Assembly: GCA_963210315.1 (NCBI GenBank)
Contig: OY723237.1
Coordinates: 2,852,001 to 2,916,000 of the forward strand
Length of the DNA stretch: 64,000 bases
Source: Rhynchopus euleeides
Taxonomy: Eukaryota > Euglenozoa > Diplonemea > Diplonemida > Diplonemidae
Reading direction: 5' to 3'
The notes beneath the pieces are model-generated. The model saw only the letters and a program-made list of their open reading frames with translations, ran no database searches and was not told where the DNA came from. Shown piece after piece: positions 1 to 10,926 of this stretch. A program made the translations under genes and the position numbers. Within the stretch, counting starts at the first letter, position 1; every line of letters starts with the position of its first letter.

Positions 1-118
1 AGCCCCAGGACCCCGCGCCGCATAGTGACGCCCTGCTGCAGGGGTGTTGGTGGGGAATGTTCGAAGTACGATGGGGTGGGGGGACATGACACTTGGCTAC
101 TAGACGGGCACACGCTAC

Positions 119-170
119 ATGGGGTCTGGGGGGCGGAGCCCCCCAGCCGCCGGAGGCCACGGTAGTGAAC
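119..170. repeat. Dispersed GC hairpin repeat, copy 1
   Basis: About 52 bp containing CTGGGGGGCGGAGCCCCCCA, which folds as a GC hairpin, followed by a conserved tail (CCGCCGGAGGCCACGGTAG). Near-identical copies occur at 31924-31976 and 32177-32230. This copy lies 3' of the first DUF4116 gene and another lies 3' of its paralogue, but the intervening sequence differs, so it looks like an independent dispersed repeat. Function unknown. Confidence 0.7.
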
Positions 171-333
171 GTCTGGCTCTTGGCTGGAAAAAAACCGGAA
201 AAGGGGCGGGTGCCCGGAGGACTCATGCTCATCCCCCACGAGAAACACGCCTGAGCACAACAAGGGTGTGGGGGAGGCTTTCGCGACCACTGTTAGTGAG
301 CAGCTCACTTGCACTCTTCAGTGGGGGGGCACA

Positions 334-3300
334 CTACACATCGATCTGAAGGGCGTCTTGCAGTGCAGGGCTGGCGTACGCAGCGTTCTGTGCGTTCGCA
401 CGCACCGCAGCAAGCACTACTTCGCGGTCTGCTTGCAGCTCTGCACTGGCAAAAGGGAGCAGCACAAGTGAGCTGCGTGCATTGGCATCCCGGCAGAAAG
501 CGGCAAGCGCTGCCTTCTTCTCAGCACGCCCACTGTCCCCGGAGTAGACGAAGTTGCACGGGTCGGCACGGATGGCAGCAAGTGCCACGTCAAGGTCGTC
601 ACGCAGCACACCAGTCATGTTGATGAACAGGGAGTGGTTCTTGAGAACAGCTGCCAACGCAACGTCCTTGTCCTGGCGCAGTGGGCCAGTGATGGCAGTG
701 TAGGCGTGAGAGTCGCGGGCAACTGCCTTCATGACAACCTCTTTGTCCTGCTGCAAGGCCTCGCTCAGTTGGTGAAAGATTTGCACTCTGAGATGCTGAA
801 GTGCCTTCATGACGAACTCCTTGTCCCCACGCAGCGCCTCGCTCAGATCACAGAACGTCACTCTGTGATGATAAAGTGCCTTCATGACGACCTCCTTGTC
901 CCCACGCAGCACCTCGCTCAGAGAATGGAACTCGACTGTGATATGGCTAAGTGCCTCCAGCACGACCTCTTTGTCCTGCTGCAAGGTCTCGTTCAGCATG
1001 TGAAAGTCCTTCAGATCAGAAGTACGCAGTGCCTTCATGACGACCTCCTTGTCCCCACGCAGCGCCTCGCTCACATCACAGAACGTCACTCTGTGATAAT
1101 GAAGTGCCTTCATGACGACCTCCTTGTCCCCACGCAGCACCTCGCTCAGAGAATGGAACTTGACTGTGATATGCTGAAGTGCCTTCATGACGACCTCTTT
1201 GTCCTGCTGCAAGGTCTCGTTCAGCACGTGAAAGTCCTTCAGATCAGAAGTATGCAGTGCCTTCATGACGACCTCCTTGTCCCCACGCAGCACCTCGCTC
1301 AGGTAATGGAACTTGACTGGGATATGCCAAAGTGCCTTCATGACGACCTCTTTGTCCCCACGCAGCGCCTCGCTCAGATCACGGAACTGGACTGTGCCAT
1401 CCCCAAGTGCCTTCATGACGACCTCCTTGTCCCCACGCAGCGCCTCGCTCAGATCACGGAACTCGACTGTGCCATCCCCAAGTGCCTTCATGACAACCTC
1501 CTTGTCCCCACGCAGCACCTCGCTCAGAGAATGGAACTTGACTGTGATATGGCTAAGTGCCTCCAGCACGACCTCTTTGTCCTGCTGCAAGGTCTCGTTC
1601 AGCATGTGAAAGTCCTTCAGATCAGAAGTACGCAGTGCCTTCATGACGACCTCCTTGTCCCCACGCAGCGCCTCGCTCAGATCACAGAACGTCACTCTGT
1701 GATAATGAAGTGCCTTCATGACGACCTCCTTGTCCCCACGCAGCACCTCGCTCAGAGAATGGAACTTGACTGTGGTATGCTGAAGTGCCTTCAGGACGAC
1801 CTCTTTGTCCTGCTGCAAGGTCTCGTTCAGCACGTGAAAGTCCTTCAGATCAGAAGTATGCAGTGCCTTCATGACGACCTCCTTGTCCCCACGCAGCGCC
1901 TCGCTCAGATCACGGAACTCGACTGTGCCATCCCCAAGTGCCTTCATGACAACCTCCTTGTCCCCACGCAGCACCTCGCTCAGAGAATGGAACTTGACTG
2001 TGGTATGCTGAAGTGCCTTCAGGACGACCTCTTTGTCCTGCTGCAAGGTCTCGTTCAGCACGTGAAAGTCCTTCAGATCAGAAGTATGCAGTGCCTTCAT
2101 GACGACCTCCTTGTCCCCACGCAGCACCTCGCTCAGGTAATGGAACTTGACTGGGATATGCCGAAGTGCCTTCATGACGACCTCCTTGTCCCCACGCAGC
2201 GCCTCGCTCAGATCACGGAACTCGACTGTGCCATCCCCAAGTGCCTTCATGACAACCTCCTTGTCCCCACGCAGCATCTCGCTCAGAGAATGGAACTCGA
2301 CTGTGATATGGCTAAGTGCCTCCAGCACGACCTCTTTGTCCTGCTGCAAGGTCTCGTTCAGCATGTGAAAGTCCTTCAGATCAGAAGTACGCAGTGCCTT
2401 CATGACGACCTCCTTGTCCCCACGCAGCGCCTCGCTCAGATCACAGAACGTCACTCTGTGATAATGAAGTGCCTTCATGACGACCTCCTTGTCCCCACGC
2501 AGCACCTCGCTCAGAGAATGGAACTTGACTGTGGTATGCTGAAGTGCCTTCAGGACGACCTCTTTGTCCTGCTGCAAGGTCTCGTTCAGCACGTGAAAGT
2601 CCTTCAGATCAGAAGTATGCAGTGCCTTCATGACGACCTCCTTGTCCCCACGCAGCACCTCGCTCAGGTAATGGAACTTGACTGGGATATGCCGAAGTGC
2701 CTTCATGACGACCTCCTTGTCCCCACGCAGCGCCTCGCTCAGATCACGGAACTCGACTGTGCCATCCCCAAGTGCCTTCATGACAACCTCCTTGTCCCCA
2801 CGCAGCATCTCGCTCAGAGAATGGAACTCGACTGTGATATGGCTAAGTGCCTCCAGCACGACCTCTTTGTCCTGCTGCAAGGTCTCGTTCAGCATGTGAA
2901 AGTCCTTCAGATCAGAAGTACGCAGTGCCTTCATGACGACCTCCTTGTCCCCACGCAGCGCCTCGCTCAGAGAATGGAACTTGACTGTGATATGCTGAAG
3001 TGCCTTCATGACGACCTCTTTGTCCTGCTGCAAGGCCTTGCTCACACGCGCCCACAAACCACGCTCTTGGTTCTCCAGCACTTCGAGCACGAACGCCTTG
3101 TCGCTGAGCCACACAGCGCTGTTTGCGCAGTGCGGCACAGCAACAACTGCAACGCTGCGCTGTTCCTGCAGGCCTTTGTCCTCGACGTGCTGCCACATCG
3201 CCGGGTCCTGCTTCAACGCCGCGATGACGACGTCTGCGTCTGAACGCAGTGCGGCACTGGCACGCACAAAGGCTTTGTGATTGCACATCACGAACTGCAG

Positions 3301-3711
3301 CATCACCTCCTTGTCGTCGTGCAGCGAGGGGAGCACCCAGTGTGGCATGACAGCACCCTGCCCCCGTCTCGACTCGAGTGCGCGTGCCAGCACCGCCAGC
3401 ACACACTCCCGCCGCTGGCGTGCCCACACTGGGATGTCGTCCATCTTCACAGCACCGCTGCGCAGCTGCGCCACAAACCGTGCCACACCACGCACCACCC
3501 CCACCCGGCACCCGCCCGAGAAGACGGCGACGTTGCTGACGCGCTCCGCCCCGTCACACGCCACCCGCTGCCCGCCCACGCTCAGCTCCACATCCTCCCC
3601 GAAGCCGAAGGCCTCGCCGCACCGCCGCTTCATCGCAGACACCGTCGCGTCGGGTTCGATCTCCAGAGGCTCCTCACGCCCTGACAGCGTGTCGATGGCG
3701 TGCACCTCCAT
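334..3711 (-). CDS. DUF4116 tandem-repeat protein with ubiquitin-like N-terminus, copy 1
   Basis: Intronless, 1125 aa from the ATG at 3711. The frame is open upstream to about 4557, but the paralogue at 32795-34996 has MEVHAID as its first in-frame ATG, so this start is preferred. Residues 1-75 (MEVHAIDTLSG..., with E/D-rich turns and a VELSVGGQRV-like strand) resemble a ubiquitin-like fold. The rest is about 31 half-repeats of roughly 25 aa, DKEVVMKAL...LSEALRG, alternating with DKEVVLEAL...LNETLQQ. This is the DUF4116 pattern seen in protist and giant-virus proteins; its molecular role is unknown. The last repeats are degenerate (DKDVALAAV, ADREVVLAAV) and the protein ends LQDALQIDV. No signal peptide is evident from this start. 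Repeats are nearly identical at DNA level, so copy number is probably unstable. DUF4116 assignment is by pattern recognition. Confidence 0.85.
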   Translation of the reverse strand: MEVHAIDTLSGREEPLEIEPDATVSAMKRRCGEAFGFGEDVELSVGGQRVACDGAERVSNVAVFSGGCRVGVVRGVARFVAQLRSGAVKMDDIPVWARQRRECVLAVLARALESRRGQGAVMPHWVLPSLHDDKEVMLQFVMCNHKAFVRASAALRSDADVVIAALKQDPAMWQHVEDKGLQEQRSVAVVAVPHCANSAVWLSDKAFVLEVLENQERGLWARVSKALQQDKEVVMKALQHITVKFHSLSEALRGDKEVVMKALRTSDLKDFHMLNETLQQDKEVVLEALSHITVEFHSLSEMLRGDKEVVMKALGDGTVEFRDLSEALRGDKEVVMKALRHIPVKFHYLSEVLRGDKEVVMKALHTSDLKDFHVLNETLQQDKEVVLKALQHTTVKFHSLSEVLRGDKEVVMKALHYHRVTFCDLSEALRGDKEVVMKALRTSDLKDFHMLNETLQQDKEVVLEALSHITVEFHSLSEMLRGDKEVVMKALGDGTVEFRDLSEALRGDKEVVMKALRHIPVKFHYLSEVLRGDKEVVMKALHTSDLKDFHVLNETLQQDKEVVLKALQHTTVKFHSLSEVLRGDKEVVMKALGDGTVEFRDLSEALRGDKEVVMKALHTSDLKDFHVLNETLQQDKEVVLKALQHTTVKFHSLSEVLRGDKEVVMKALHYHRVTFCDLSEALRGDKEVVMKALRTSDLKDFHMLNETLQQDKEVVLEALSHITVKFHSLSEVLRGDKEVVMKALGDGTVEFRDLSEALRGDKEVVMKALGDGTVQFRDLSEALRGDKEVVMKALWHIPVKFHYLSEVLRGDKEVVMKALHTSDLKDFHVLNETLQQDKEVVMKALQHITVKFHSLSEVLRGDKEVVMKALHYHRVTFCDVSEALRGDKEVVMKALRTSDLKDFHMLNETLQQDKEVVLEALSHITVEFHSLSEVLRGDKEVVMKALYHHRVTFCDLSEALRGDKEFVMKALQHLRVQIFHQLSEALQQDKEVVMKAVARDSHAYTAITGPLRQDKDVALAAVLKNHSLFINMTGVLRDDLDVALAAIRADPCNFVYSGDSGRAEKKAALAAFCRDANARSSLVLLPFASAELQADREVVLAAVRANAQNAAYASPALQDALQIDV
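1940..2935. repeat. 531 bp higher-order repeat inside the DUF4116 gene
   Basis: Seven consecutive half-repeats (about 177 codons) recur as a block with a 531 bp offset; for example the stretch from 2147 is repeated from 2678 with almost no change. The half-repeat order (RTSD, SHIT, GDGT, RHIP, HTSD, QHTT, HYHR types) is kept. This indicates recent unequal exchange within the coding region. Confidence 0.8.
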
Positions 3712-3774
3712 CCCACACAGGTGTGTCTCAGTCTGCAGGAGGGTGTGTGCACCGCCAAGACACAGGCACAAGAT

Positions 3775-5287
3775 AACAATGCAGCGACATCCAGTACGTA
3801 GTCGGGCTGAGCGCGGTGGCTGGGACGGGGGGGGGGGGGGGGGTGGGCGCACCAATCTTGCTTCGACTGCCTGCATCTCTTCAACGGTGTGCTGATCCAT
3901 CGCATGGGCCCTACACGTTTGCTTGTTATGGGCACACCCGGCACACCTCAAGGCAGCACGTGTGTCGCTGCCACCTGGTGCACATGCACGATGGGCAGTC
4001 TTCAGGGGCAGCCCTCTTCTGCTGCACGGACTGTACCGCTGTCCAGTACACCCCGTACAGCACATCAACCAGCAACAGGTTGCTGCAATCACGCACACAA
4101 TACAATTGGGTGGGGCGGTTGGGAGGGAAAGGCACATCGCCAGCAGGACCAAGGAAGCTCGAGGGTCGCTGGGCCACCATTGGCGTGTTGCGTGGCTGGA
4201 CACTGAGAATGGTTCCTGGCCCACTGGCGGGTGCTGGCGGGGGATGTTGAGATGTTGAGGTGCTGGGGTGTGACGTGCGCTGCACTCCTCCACGCTGCAG
4301 CCTTCGAGAGCAGGGCCGTGCCACTCGCAGGGTGCAGGGATGCGGCAGGCGGGCACCACGTGCCCACCGCAACCACACCCCTGTCCTGGCCCTGCCTCGC
4401 TGTGCGCCACACTCGTGGAGGGTGCATGGGTGCACGCCGTACCCCGCAAGACACGGAGACACGCAAAAGGGGTGGGAATATGCAATGATGGATGACACGC
4501 GCAGCTCTGCTGCCTCAGGACGGCGGGGGCGAAGGCAACAGCCGAAAGGATACGCACAGGGGCGGGGTGGGGGTGATGCCAAGGGCACCAGGGAGGAACA
4601 ACACCCGCGACACCAACAAGAGAGCTGGGGCGGAGCCTGGATCGCGACCTGCGAACAGTGGTTGCGCAGGTCTACCCAGCTGCCGCCTGGTGGACTGCAT
4701 GCATGCTGCAGCAGACACAGGCGGGCAGCAGGTCGCGATTCGCGGGAATGTTCATGAGGGTGGGGGGAGTGGGGAGTCACGGAAAGCGCGCACCTTTTCC
4801 TGGCAGCAGGGAACAAAGCCACACACACACACACATACAACTACACATGTTCCGTTTCTCCAGAGCATTCTATCGTGCTGCTCATTGCATGCACGCCTGT
4901 GGAGCCCGCCCGTGGTGCAGGATGCACGGCAGGGGGGGGGCAGGGCTGTAAATAAGGTTTGGGGGTCAGGAGTCGGGAGTCGGGAGTCGGTTATTTACAG
5001 TCACCTAAGGTACCTGGGGTGGGGGGGTGGGGGGGACGGGCGGTCTCAAACCCTACTCAATCCTGCACGCATCCTGTAGTACGGCCACCTCTGCCGTGGA
5101 GAGTCCCATGTACCCTCCAGCAGTCGCCCACCATTCGGTCAGGGCGGACTGACTCGGCGCTTGCGGGGTCTTCCCGCGTGCGAGGTGGTCCGCGAAGAAG
5201 CACGCGACGCACAGCGCCATGTTGGCTGTCCCAGCCAACCCCCCACTTCGCCCGCAGCGCCCCACACGCTGCGAGCACCTCACTCAC
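3775..5287. other. Intergenic sequence, no supported gene
   Basis: Upstream of the first DUF4116 gene. It holds a G-run at about 3830-3843, a short CA tract at 4821-4835 and GAGTCGG direct repeats at 4970-4990 inside a small TGTAAATAA/TTATTTACA inverted repeat (4948-5000). No ORF has recognisable domains. A promoter cannot be placed. Confidence 0.5.
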
Positions 5288-5764
5288 GGCAGCAGTATTT
5301 GGCTGCATAGCTCTCAGTATTTCCCGTGCATGCAGCGCATGCATCCACAACTTTTGTGGATGCATCCACACACAGCCTGGAGCTCCGAAGCCCTGCATGC
5401 AGGCCTGCCTGCAGTGGATGAATGCCTGTATGCCTGCATGCATGGATGGATGGATGCAATTTTCAGCCAAAAATCGAATTTGGCTGGGCGAGTAGTTGTC
5501 CAAAATCGCGAAATATCCCAAAAAATCGATTTTTTACAGAGGCCCAAAAACGTGTTCCTGGGTGAAAAATGGGCCCAAAAATCGGTTTTTCGACGTTTTT
5601 TGGTCAATTTTTGGGGTTTTCAGCGATTTTCCTGTGCCAAATCGAAAATCCATTTTTTGACATTTTCGGGCATCCCTGGATGCCGTGGATGCATGCATGG
5701 ATGCATCCACACCATCCACGGCCCCACTGAGAGCTATGTTGGCTGTGAGTCAAACACTACTGCC
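5288..5764. mobile_element. Candidate foldback element with degenerate inverted ends
   Basis: The left end (GGCAGCAGTATTTGGCT..., then ATAGCTCTCAGT and CCGTG) is matched in inverted orientation by the right end (CACTGAGAGCTAT...AGTCAAACACTACTGCC). Inside are inverted runs of ATGCATCCAC words around an AT-rich core full of AAAATCG/CGATTTT words. No coding sequence. The arms are diverged and the exact ends uncertain. Confidence 0.4.
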
Positions 5765-6266
5765 TCTACCTGAGGCATGTTTTGTGTCGCAACAGTTGCG
5801 TCACATGTGTGACGCATCTGTGTGGAGTGTGTGTGGGTGTGCACGTGTGCGCTGCGGTATGATCAACCACCTGATGGGGGCGGGAACACAACTCTTCTTG
5901 GGAGCTGCCAGGATCTGGCAAAAGGGGCGGGAAAGGGGCGCCGTATTCACAGCAGTGGTTTGGCAATGAACTCACCCCAGTTCAGAGACCGGTAATGAAG
6001 AAGATGACTGGGAGGCACACACCATGTCCCACCCAGCGGGACCCCCACACCCCCACCCACCCATCGGGACCCCCCTCCTCGGGTGTTCCAAAAACCCTTT
6101 CTTTTGAATATTTGGAGTCTGTGCGGATCGCAGTGGGGTCATTATGGCCATGGGGTGCCTAATACCGCACATTCCCTAAGGGAAGCAAGGCAACCCTCCC
6201 AACCCCAAAAAATCCGGCGCGAGTCGGGAGTCGGCCTTATTTACACCCCTGGGGGGGGGGGGGGGG
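5765..6266. other. Intergenic sequence before element A1
   Basis: No supported gene. It ends in a poly-G tract (6251-6266) directly bordering element A1. A short GAGTCGG direct repeat with a TTATTTACA word at 6224-6244 echoes the one at 4946-5000. Confidence 0.4.
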
Positions 6267-6628
6267 TAGGGGGGGTCAAATGGGGGTGACAAACACGATT
6301 TTTCAAAAAACCGGCGCAGAGGCCCCAAAGCCCCCGTAAACCCTCCAAACCCCCCCAGATCGGTCCGGAAACCCATCGAACCCCACTTTTCCACCATTCC
6401 GGGCACCTCAGGTGCCCGAATTGGGGTACCTAAATTTTGTGCCACCGTTTGGTACCGGACAGTGCCACTGTGTGGGAGGTTGGAAAAGAAAATGCCCCAA
6501 CACACCACATCTGAGGGTTGCAATGCATGTTGCTTGCCAACCACGTCATCCGGTGGGTGTCAGGCGCTATGTAGGTGGCATGAGCCAGGTCTTCGATGTG
6601 TTCTGGCTTGTATATGTACCTCCCTGCC
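6267..6628 (+). repeat. Element A1 left terminal inverted repeat
   Basis: 362 bp, short outer variant (GGGGGTGACAAACACG). Inverted match to 7047-7418. Contains the diagnostic GGTACCGGACAGTG variant. Confidence 0.85.
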
Positions 6629-7046
6629 TGCGGCACAGGCACTGCCTTTGTCCCCCACACCAGCCACAGAGAGCGTATTGTACTCGGTCCACGGTTGCTG
6701 ATTCATTGTGATGCGTTGTATCCTCGAGTGAACGTCACACACTAGTGGCACCACCACCCGCCATCCGAGAGCTGTATTGACTTTGCGCCCTTCCGTTGCA
6801 TTCACCTCGCCACGCATATTGCACCGTTCAGTACCAGTGCTCTTGGGCCAGGCAAAGTAGACCGCAGCAACTACCAATTCTGGCACAATGGGTACCACGA
6901 CAGCGCACTTCGTGTGTTCCCGGAATGTACAGCTCGTGTTGCAACAGTCGTTGTCAACACATCCCGGTTGTGGAGCACTGCTGCACAGGAATCACACGAC
7001 CATCTGGACTTGTTCCGTACCTACAGGCAGCCTCCCGGTGCATGGT

Positions 7047-7418
7047 GGCAGGGAGGTACATATACAAGCCAGAACTCATCGAAGACCTGGCTAATGCCAC
7101 CTACATAGCGCCTGACACCCACCGGATGACGTGGTTGGCAAGCAACATGCATTGCAACCCTCAGATGTGGTGTGTTGGGGCATTTTCTTTTCCAACCTCC
7201 CACACAGTGGCACTGTACGGTACCAAACGGTGGCACAAAATTTAGGTACCCCAATTCGGGCACCTGAGGTGCCCGGAATGGTGGAAAAGTGGGGTTCGAT
7301 GGGTTTCCGGACCGATCTGGGGGGGTTTGGAGGGTTTACGGGGGCTTTGGGGCCTCTGCGCCGGTTTTTTGAAAAATCGTGTTTGTCCACGTAAAAGGGT
7401 GGCATTTGACCCCCCCTA
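7047..7418 (-). repeat. Element A1 right terminal inverted repeat
   Basis: 372 bp, long outer variant (CCACGTAAAAGGGTGGC before the end). Inverted match to 6267-6628. Carries the GTACGGTACC variant, so it is not an exact copy of the left arm. Confidence 0.85.
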
Positions 7419-8042
7419 GGGGGGGGGGGGGCACAGACGCACACGAAAAGGAACCACATGCAGGGGTGTGTGTCATCGGCAGTGCACAGGGGGGATAGCA
7501 ATGTCACGGATAGTAATAATTATAAAGTTGAGGTTGCAGAGCAGCGACAGCAGGCTGCAGGCTGCAGGTGGTGAATAAATTGGGAAATACGAAGGGATGG
7601 TGAGAAATGGCGACGGGGTGCGGGTGGGTTGCGCCCCCCGAGGCGTAAATGGCATGTTCTTGCTTTCTGTTGAATTCCTGTTGGAGTCGTGTCGCCGCAG
7701 GTCATACAAGCTGTCAGCTTCACTGAATTTTCCGCTGATGTGGGAGGCTGGTGGCCGTGTCCGAAACAAACGCTGCCGCGTGTATCGGTGCGACCTAGCA
7801 CATGCCACAACAGGACAAGGACAAGGACAAGGGATAAGTTCTCTCTGAGCAGTCATTCCGTCGTTCCACACAAGAGAGTGATACGGCAGCGTATATAGAT
7901 GCCACCCTGCAGGGTGGCGGGTGGCTGTAAGGGTTTGATCGAATCGCGGATCACAAGACAAGTGTACATGTGTGTGTGTGTGTGGTGACCACGTTTTGTG
8001 TGGGGAGATCCTGCGCGGATCATTGCCCACCCCCGCCCACTT
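7419..8042. other. Spacer containing the 3' flank of the LINE remnant
   Basis: No supported gene. A (TG)n tract at about 7968-7984 lies 60 bp beyond the LINE stop codon, so on the minus strand the remnant ends near (CA)n rather than in a poly(A) tail. Repeated GACAAG words at 7813-7830. Confidence 0.4.
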
Positions 8043-10884
8043 CTACGTCACAGCGGAGGCCCCACTCGGGTTAGAGTGTGGGGCCAACTCAGTGCCACTC
8101 CGGGGAGGAGGGCGTGCAGCATAGCCAGCGTGGTGTGTGTGGCAGCAATGTGTTAGTGATTTGCCATCGCTGTAGCAGTCACCGCATCGGTCCATGCTGT
8201 GGCGTTTGCAGAAGCCCATAGTGACCGGGAGCCCGTCCCCCTCTTTGTGGTGGTTGCGGCAGCACACCTCCTCTGGGAGGCGTCGCTTTTGGCATGCCGA
8301 GCAACGGGGCTTCCAATGCAACTTGCAGGCAAGCACCTTTGCGTTCCTCCTGGCACCAGGGGGGGCAGTACGGGGGGCAGCGCCCCTCCGCTCCCATGGG
8401 CGTCCCACCCGGCTGTTGGCCTGCCGACCGCGCGCCGCCCACTGCTGGGCCGGCTGCTGCCAGCCCTCTGGGTAGTGCGGCTGTGGGGCGAAGGTGGCGG
8501 CCCACGCCATTCCGCGGTCATGGAATACCGTATCTTGCCGGCTGTGGACTGGCTCAGCCAGGTGTGCTTGGAGGCTGCGCATCACCGATTCAGTGGCAGG
8601 GTTCAGTTGGGCCCTCCTCGACAGGCCCGCCGCCACAGTTCCGCCGAGAGCCGTGAGGACCGTTGAGTTGGCAGCATGACCGCAATGCCAGGGCCCTTTG
8701 CCCACTTTCGTCACCATACTGCAGAGTCCTTTCAGCGAGGCGGCTTTCCCTAGGATACTGCTCTGGAACACCGTGAGGTCCTGCTGGAGCTTCTGCCGCG
8801 AGGCCCCCAGCCTTTCAGCCTCATCCATCGCGGCGTTGCTGAGGGCGTCAGCATCGGTGTTGGATTCCCTCTTCACATGCTCATACGTGAGAGTGAACCT
8901 CGGTTGGAGGTCCGCAGCCAGCGCGGACGTGCTGAGGAAAAGAGGACGGAGGGCGGCATCCCGGCACAGGGATTCCCCTCGGAGCTGCCGCAGCACCACC
9001 TGGGAGTCGCCTCGCACTGTGACTGGGCCCTCAGGGGCATCGCCCCTCTCGAGGAGGCGCAGGCCTGCTCGTAGCGCCTCGTACTCAGCAATGTTGTTGC
9101 TACGCACGTTCAGCAGCGGGAGCACTTTCTCTGAGACCTTGCAGCCGTCTTGGTACAGCACCGCCCCTGCCCCCGCCACAGCGAAGGGGGTGCCGTTGTC
9201 GCGCGCGCCACCGTCAAAGTACAGGGTGAGCCCCGGGGCCGTGTCTGCAGGAATGCGCGGGCGGGCCTCCCTCGCACCCTTCTTATTCGGGTCCACGTGG
9301 GTAGGGGGGCGGATGCGGCGTGTCACGGTGTCTGGGAGGGTGAGGCCCGTCGACAGCTCGAAGTCCACGGCTAGCTCCATCAGGGTCACAGTTTGCTCAC
9401 CCCCCTGCGGTCCCCACTTCAGGCCCCTTAGCCAGTCGCAGAGAGCCACCCACATGCCTGGGGGCCGCTTGCCCCACGTCTGCTTGACTTCGGATGGCGC
9501 CAGTGCAGGGATGCAGGCACTCTCGGGGGTGGGGGTGCTCCACTCCCAGGGGTAGACTGTAGTGCGGTGGTGGCGTACAGAGCGGTCGAGCAGCCCGTCC
9601 TTCTCCTGTCGCGCCGCCAAGACTGCGATGAAGTAGCGGTGCAGCTGCGCCACGGTGGTGATTCTGTCAGCAAAAGACATGGGCAGCGGCTGCTCGTTCT
9701 CCGGAACGCCGTATCTGTACACGGGCGCTACCCCACACTGCGCCAGGCATGCCGGCCAGGCAGTTCGGTCCCTCGCTGCTACGGGGTGTTTCTGGCGGAC
9801 CGGCTCCCATGCCGCGCAGTCCCACCATAGGTGCGACACCGTCTCCGGGGCCCCAGCTGTGCAGTACCGGCACACCTCCCCCAGGCCCGTGCGCCCTCGG
9901 GCAGGCACCGCCCCTGCAATGACAGAGCGGAGGAGGCCTCGCTGGTATCCCGTAATTGCGGCGCCCTCCCCCTCCAGGACGCAACGTGTCACCCTTCCGT
10001 CAATGCCGTGCTCTGCTCCTTGGAAGTCCTCTCTGCGTTCAGCCAGCTTCCCCGCCGTGGCGTTTCGCAGGGTTTGGCGGAGGTCGTGCGCGAAGATCGC
10101 CCAGGCGCTCGGCGTTGCTGCAACAGGGTCGAAGGTGACAGCGCGACCAGCCTCGTCCGTGTAGGCCAGGGTGGTCGCCGTACTCCAGCGCCATCCTATC
10201 CCTTGCAGGGCAGCCCAGAAGAGCGCAAGGGGGCCTGTCCCCTCAAGCCTCTCTTTGCTCCCCCATGCTTCCTCGGACAGCACCCTGCTGTGGCCCCACT
10301 TTTTGATCTGCTTGGCCCACGTGGTGATCTGCCGGTAGGGAGGAGCGATAGCGGGGTCCACCCGGTGCGCCTGATGGAGGACACACAGCACGATCTCTTG
10401 CGCTCTGCGTGGTGGGCCAGACCAGAGCGCGGCGACGAAGAGGCCCCTCCATCGCCTGATGGCCTTGCTGTCCCAACGAGTTACGAGGGCATCGTAATAC
10501 AGCCGTGCCCCCGCCGTCATCGCAGCCGCCTGCCCTTTCCATTGCACCGGCAGGGGCAGCGCTGAGGTTCTGCGGAGGTTCTGCTGCGCCCCCTCTTTCC
10601 GACGGGCGATGCGCTCGGACTGGGGCGCTGTGCGCCCTTCCCTGATCAGGCGCGCGTGCAGCATGGCCCCGAGACAGTCAAAGCTGTTGCGTTGCCGGAG
10701 GGGAGTGGCCTCGCCGTCCCTCGCCCGGTACATGATCCGGAGCGGCCCGGGGGATGTTGAGAACACGTGGGACTTAATTTCTGCGCAAATAGCCATCCCG
10801 GTGTCGTGAGAGAAATCCGCAGAGTCGTTCACCACCTCTTGTAGGACCTCCGGACTGGAGGCTGTGGCGTACACATCGTCGACG

Positions 10885-10887
<3 letters not shown>
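8043..10887 (-). pseudogene. 5'-truncated LINE ORF: end of reverse transcriptase, zf-RVT, RNase H
   Basis: About 948 codons without a stop. The recognisable part starts exactly at the RT catalytic box (IVDDVYATASSPE, minus strand at about 10885-10860) and continues with the RT tail (CAEIKSHVFSTS). A zf-RVT zinc knuckle, CRYC...HLWWDC, lies at about 9805-9880. An RNase H1 domain (about 8830-9235) has all four acidic positions visible: YFDGGARDN, NIAEYEAL, VRGDSQVV and NTDADALSN. A Cys/His-rich tail follows (CKLHWKPRCSACQKR...CGDCYSDG...HCCHTHH, about 8130-8330). RT motifs upstream of the VDD box are missing, replaced by a (TG)n tract, so the element cannot encode a full RT. The reading frame is otherwise intact, pointing to a fairly young truncation. 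The frame stays open through the CA tract to about 11336, but that part is not element sequence. Confidence 0.85.

Positions 10888-10926
<39 letters not shown>
10885..10926. repeat. (TG)n microsatellite at the LINE truncation point
   Basis: About 40 bp of uninterrupted TG directly next to the RT VDD codons. On the minus strand it reads as a run of His-Thr codons joined in frame to the LINE ORF. Confidence 0.9.

Larger units (their letters stand above)
6267..7418. mobile_element. Element A copy 1: 1152 bp element with ~365 bp terminal inverted repeats
   Basis: Ends TAGGGGGGTCAAATG... and ...CATTTGACCCCCCTA, with arms 6267-6628 and 7047-7418 almost perfectly inverted. The terminal TA on each side and the interrupted poly-G tract (G-run before, G-run after) suggest insertion at TA. 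A unique core of about 420 bp separates the arms. A 149 codon plus-strand ORF (6796-7245) runs from the core into the right arm but shows no known domain and is broken in copy 2. Probably a non-autonomous DNA element; the superfamily is not assigned. Confidence 0.8.

Noticed and set aside
634-3243. 869 codon plus-strand ORF opposite the DUF4116 gene (CLHDDLLVPTQRLAQ repeats)
   Set aside because: It mirrors the repeat on the other strand; repeat units are multiples of three, so an open antisense frame is copied with them. No domain and the sense frame explains conservation.
3711-3920. Longer start for DUF4116 copy 1 at the MDQHTVEEMQ methionine (about 3900), giving a hydrophobic segment
   Set aside because: The paralogue has no equivalent ATG and homology ends before it; the extension runs through a poly-G (poly-Pro) tract.
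4946-6246. TIR element bounded by TGTAAATAAGG and CCTTATTTACA
   Set aside because: The match is only about 11 bp and the left copy also forms a local hairpin; no duplication flanks it.
6796-7245. 149 codon ORF in element A as a transposase
   Set aside because: No recognised motif, runs into the terminal inverted repeat, and is broken by a one-base deletion in copy 2.
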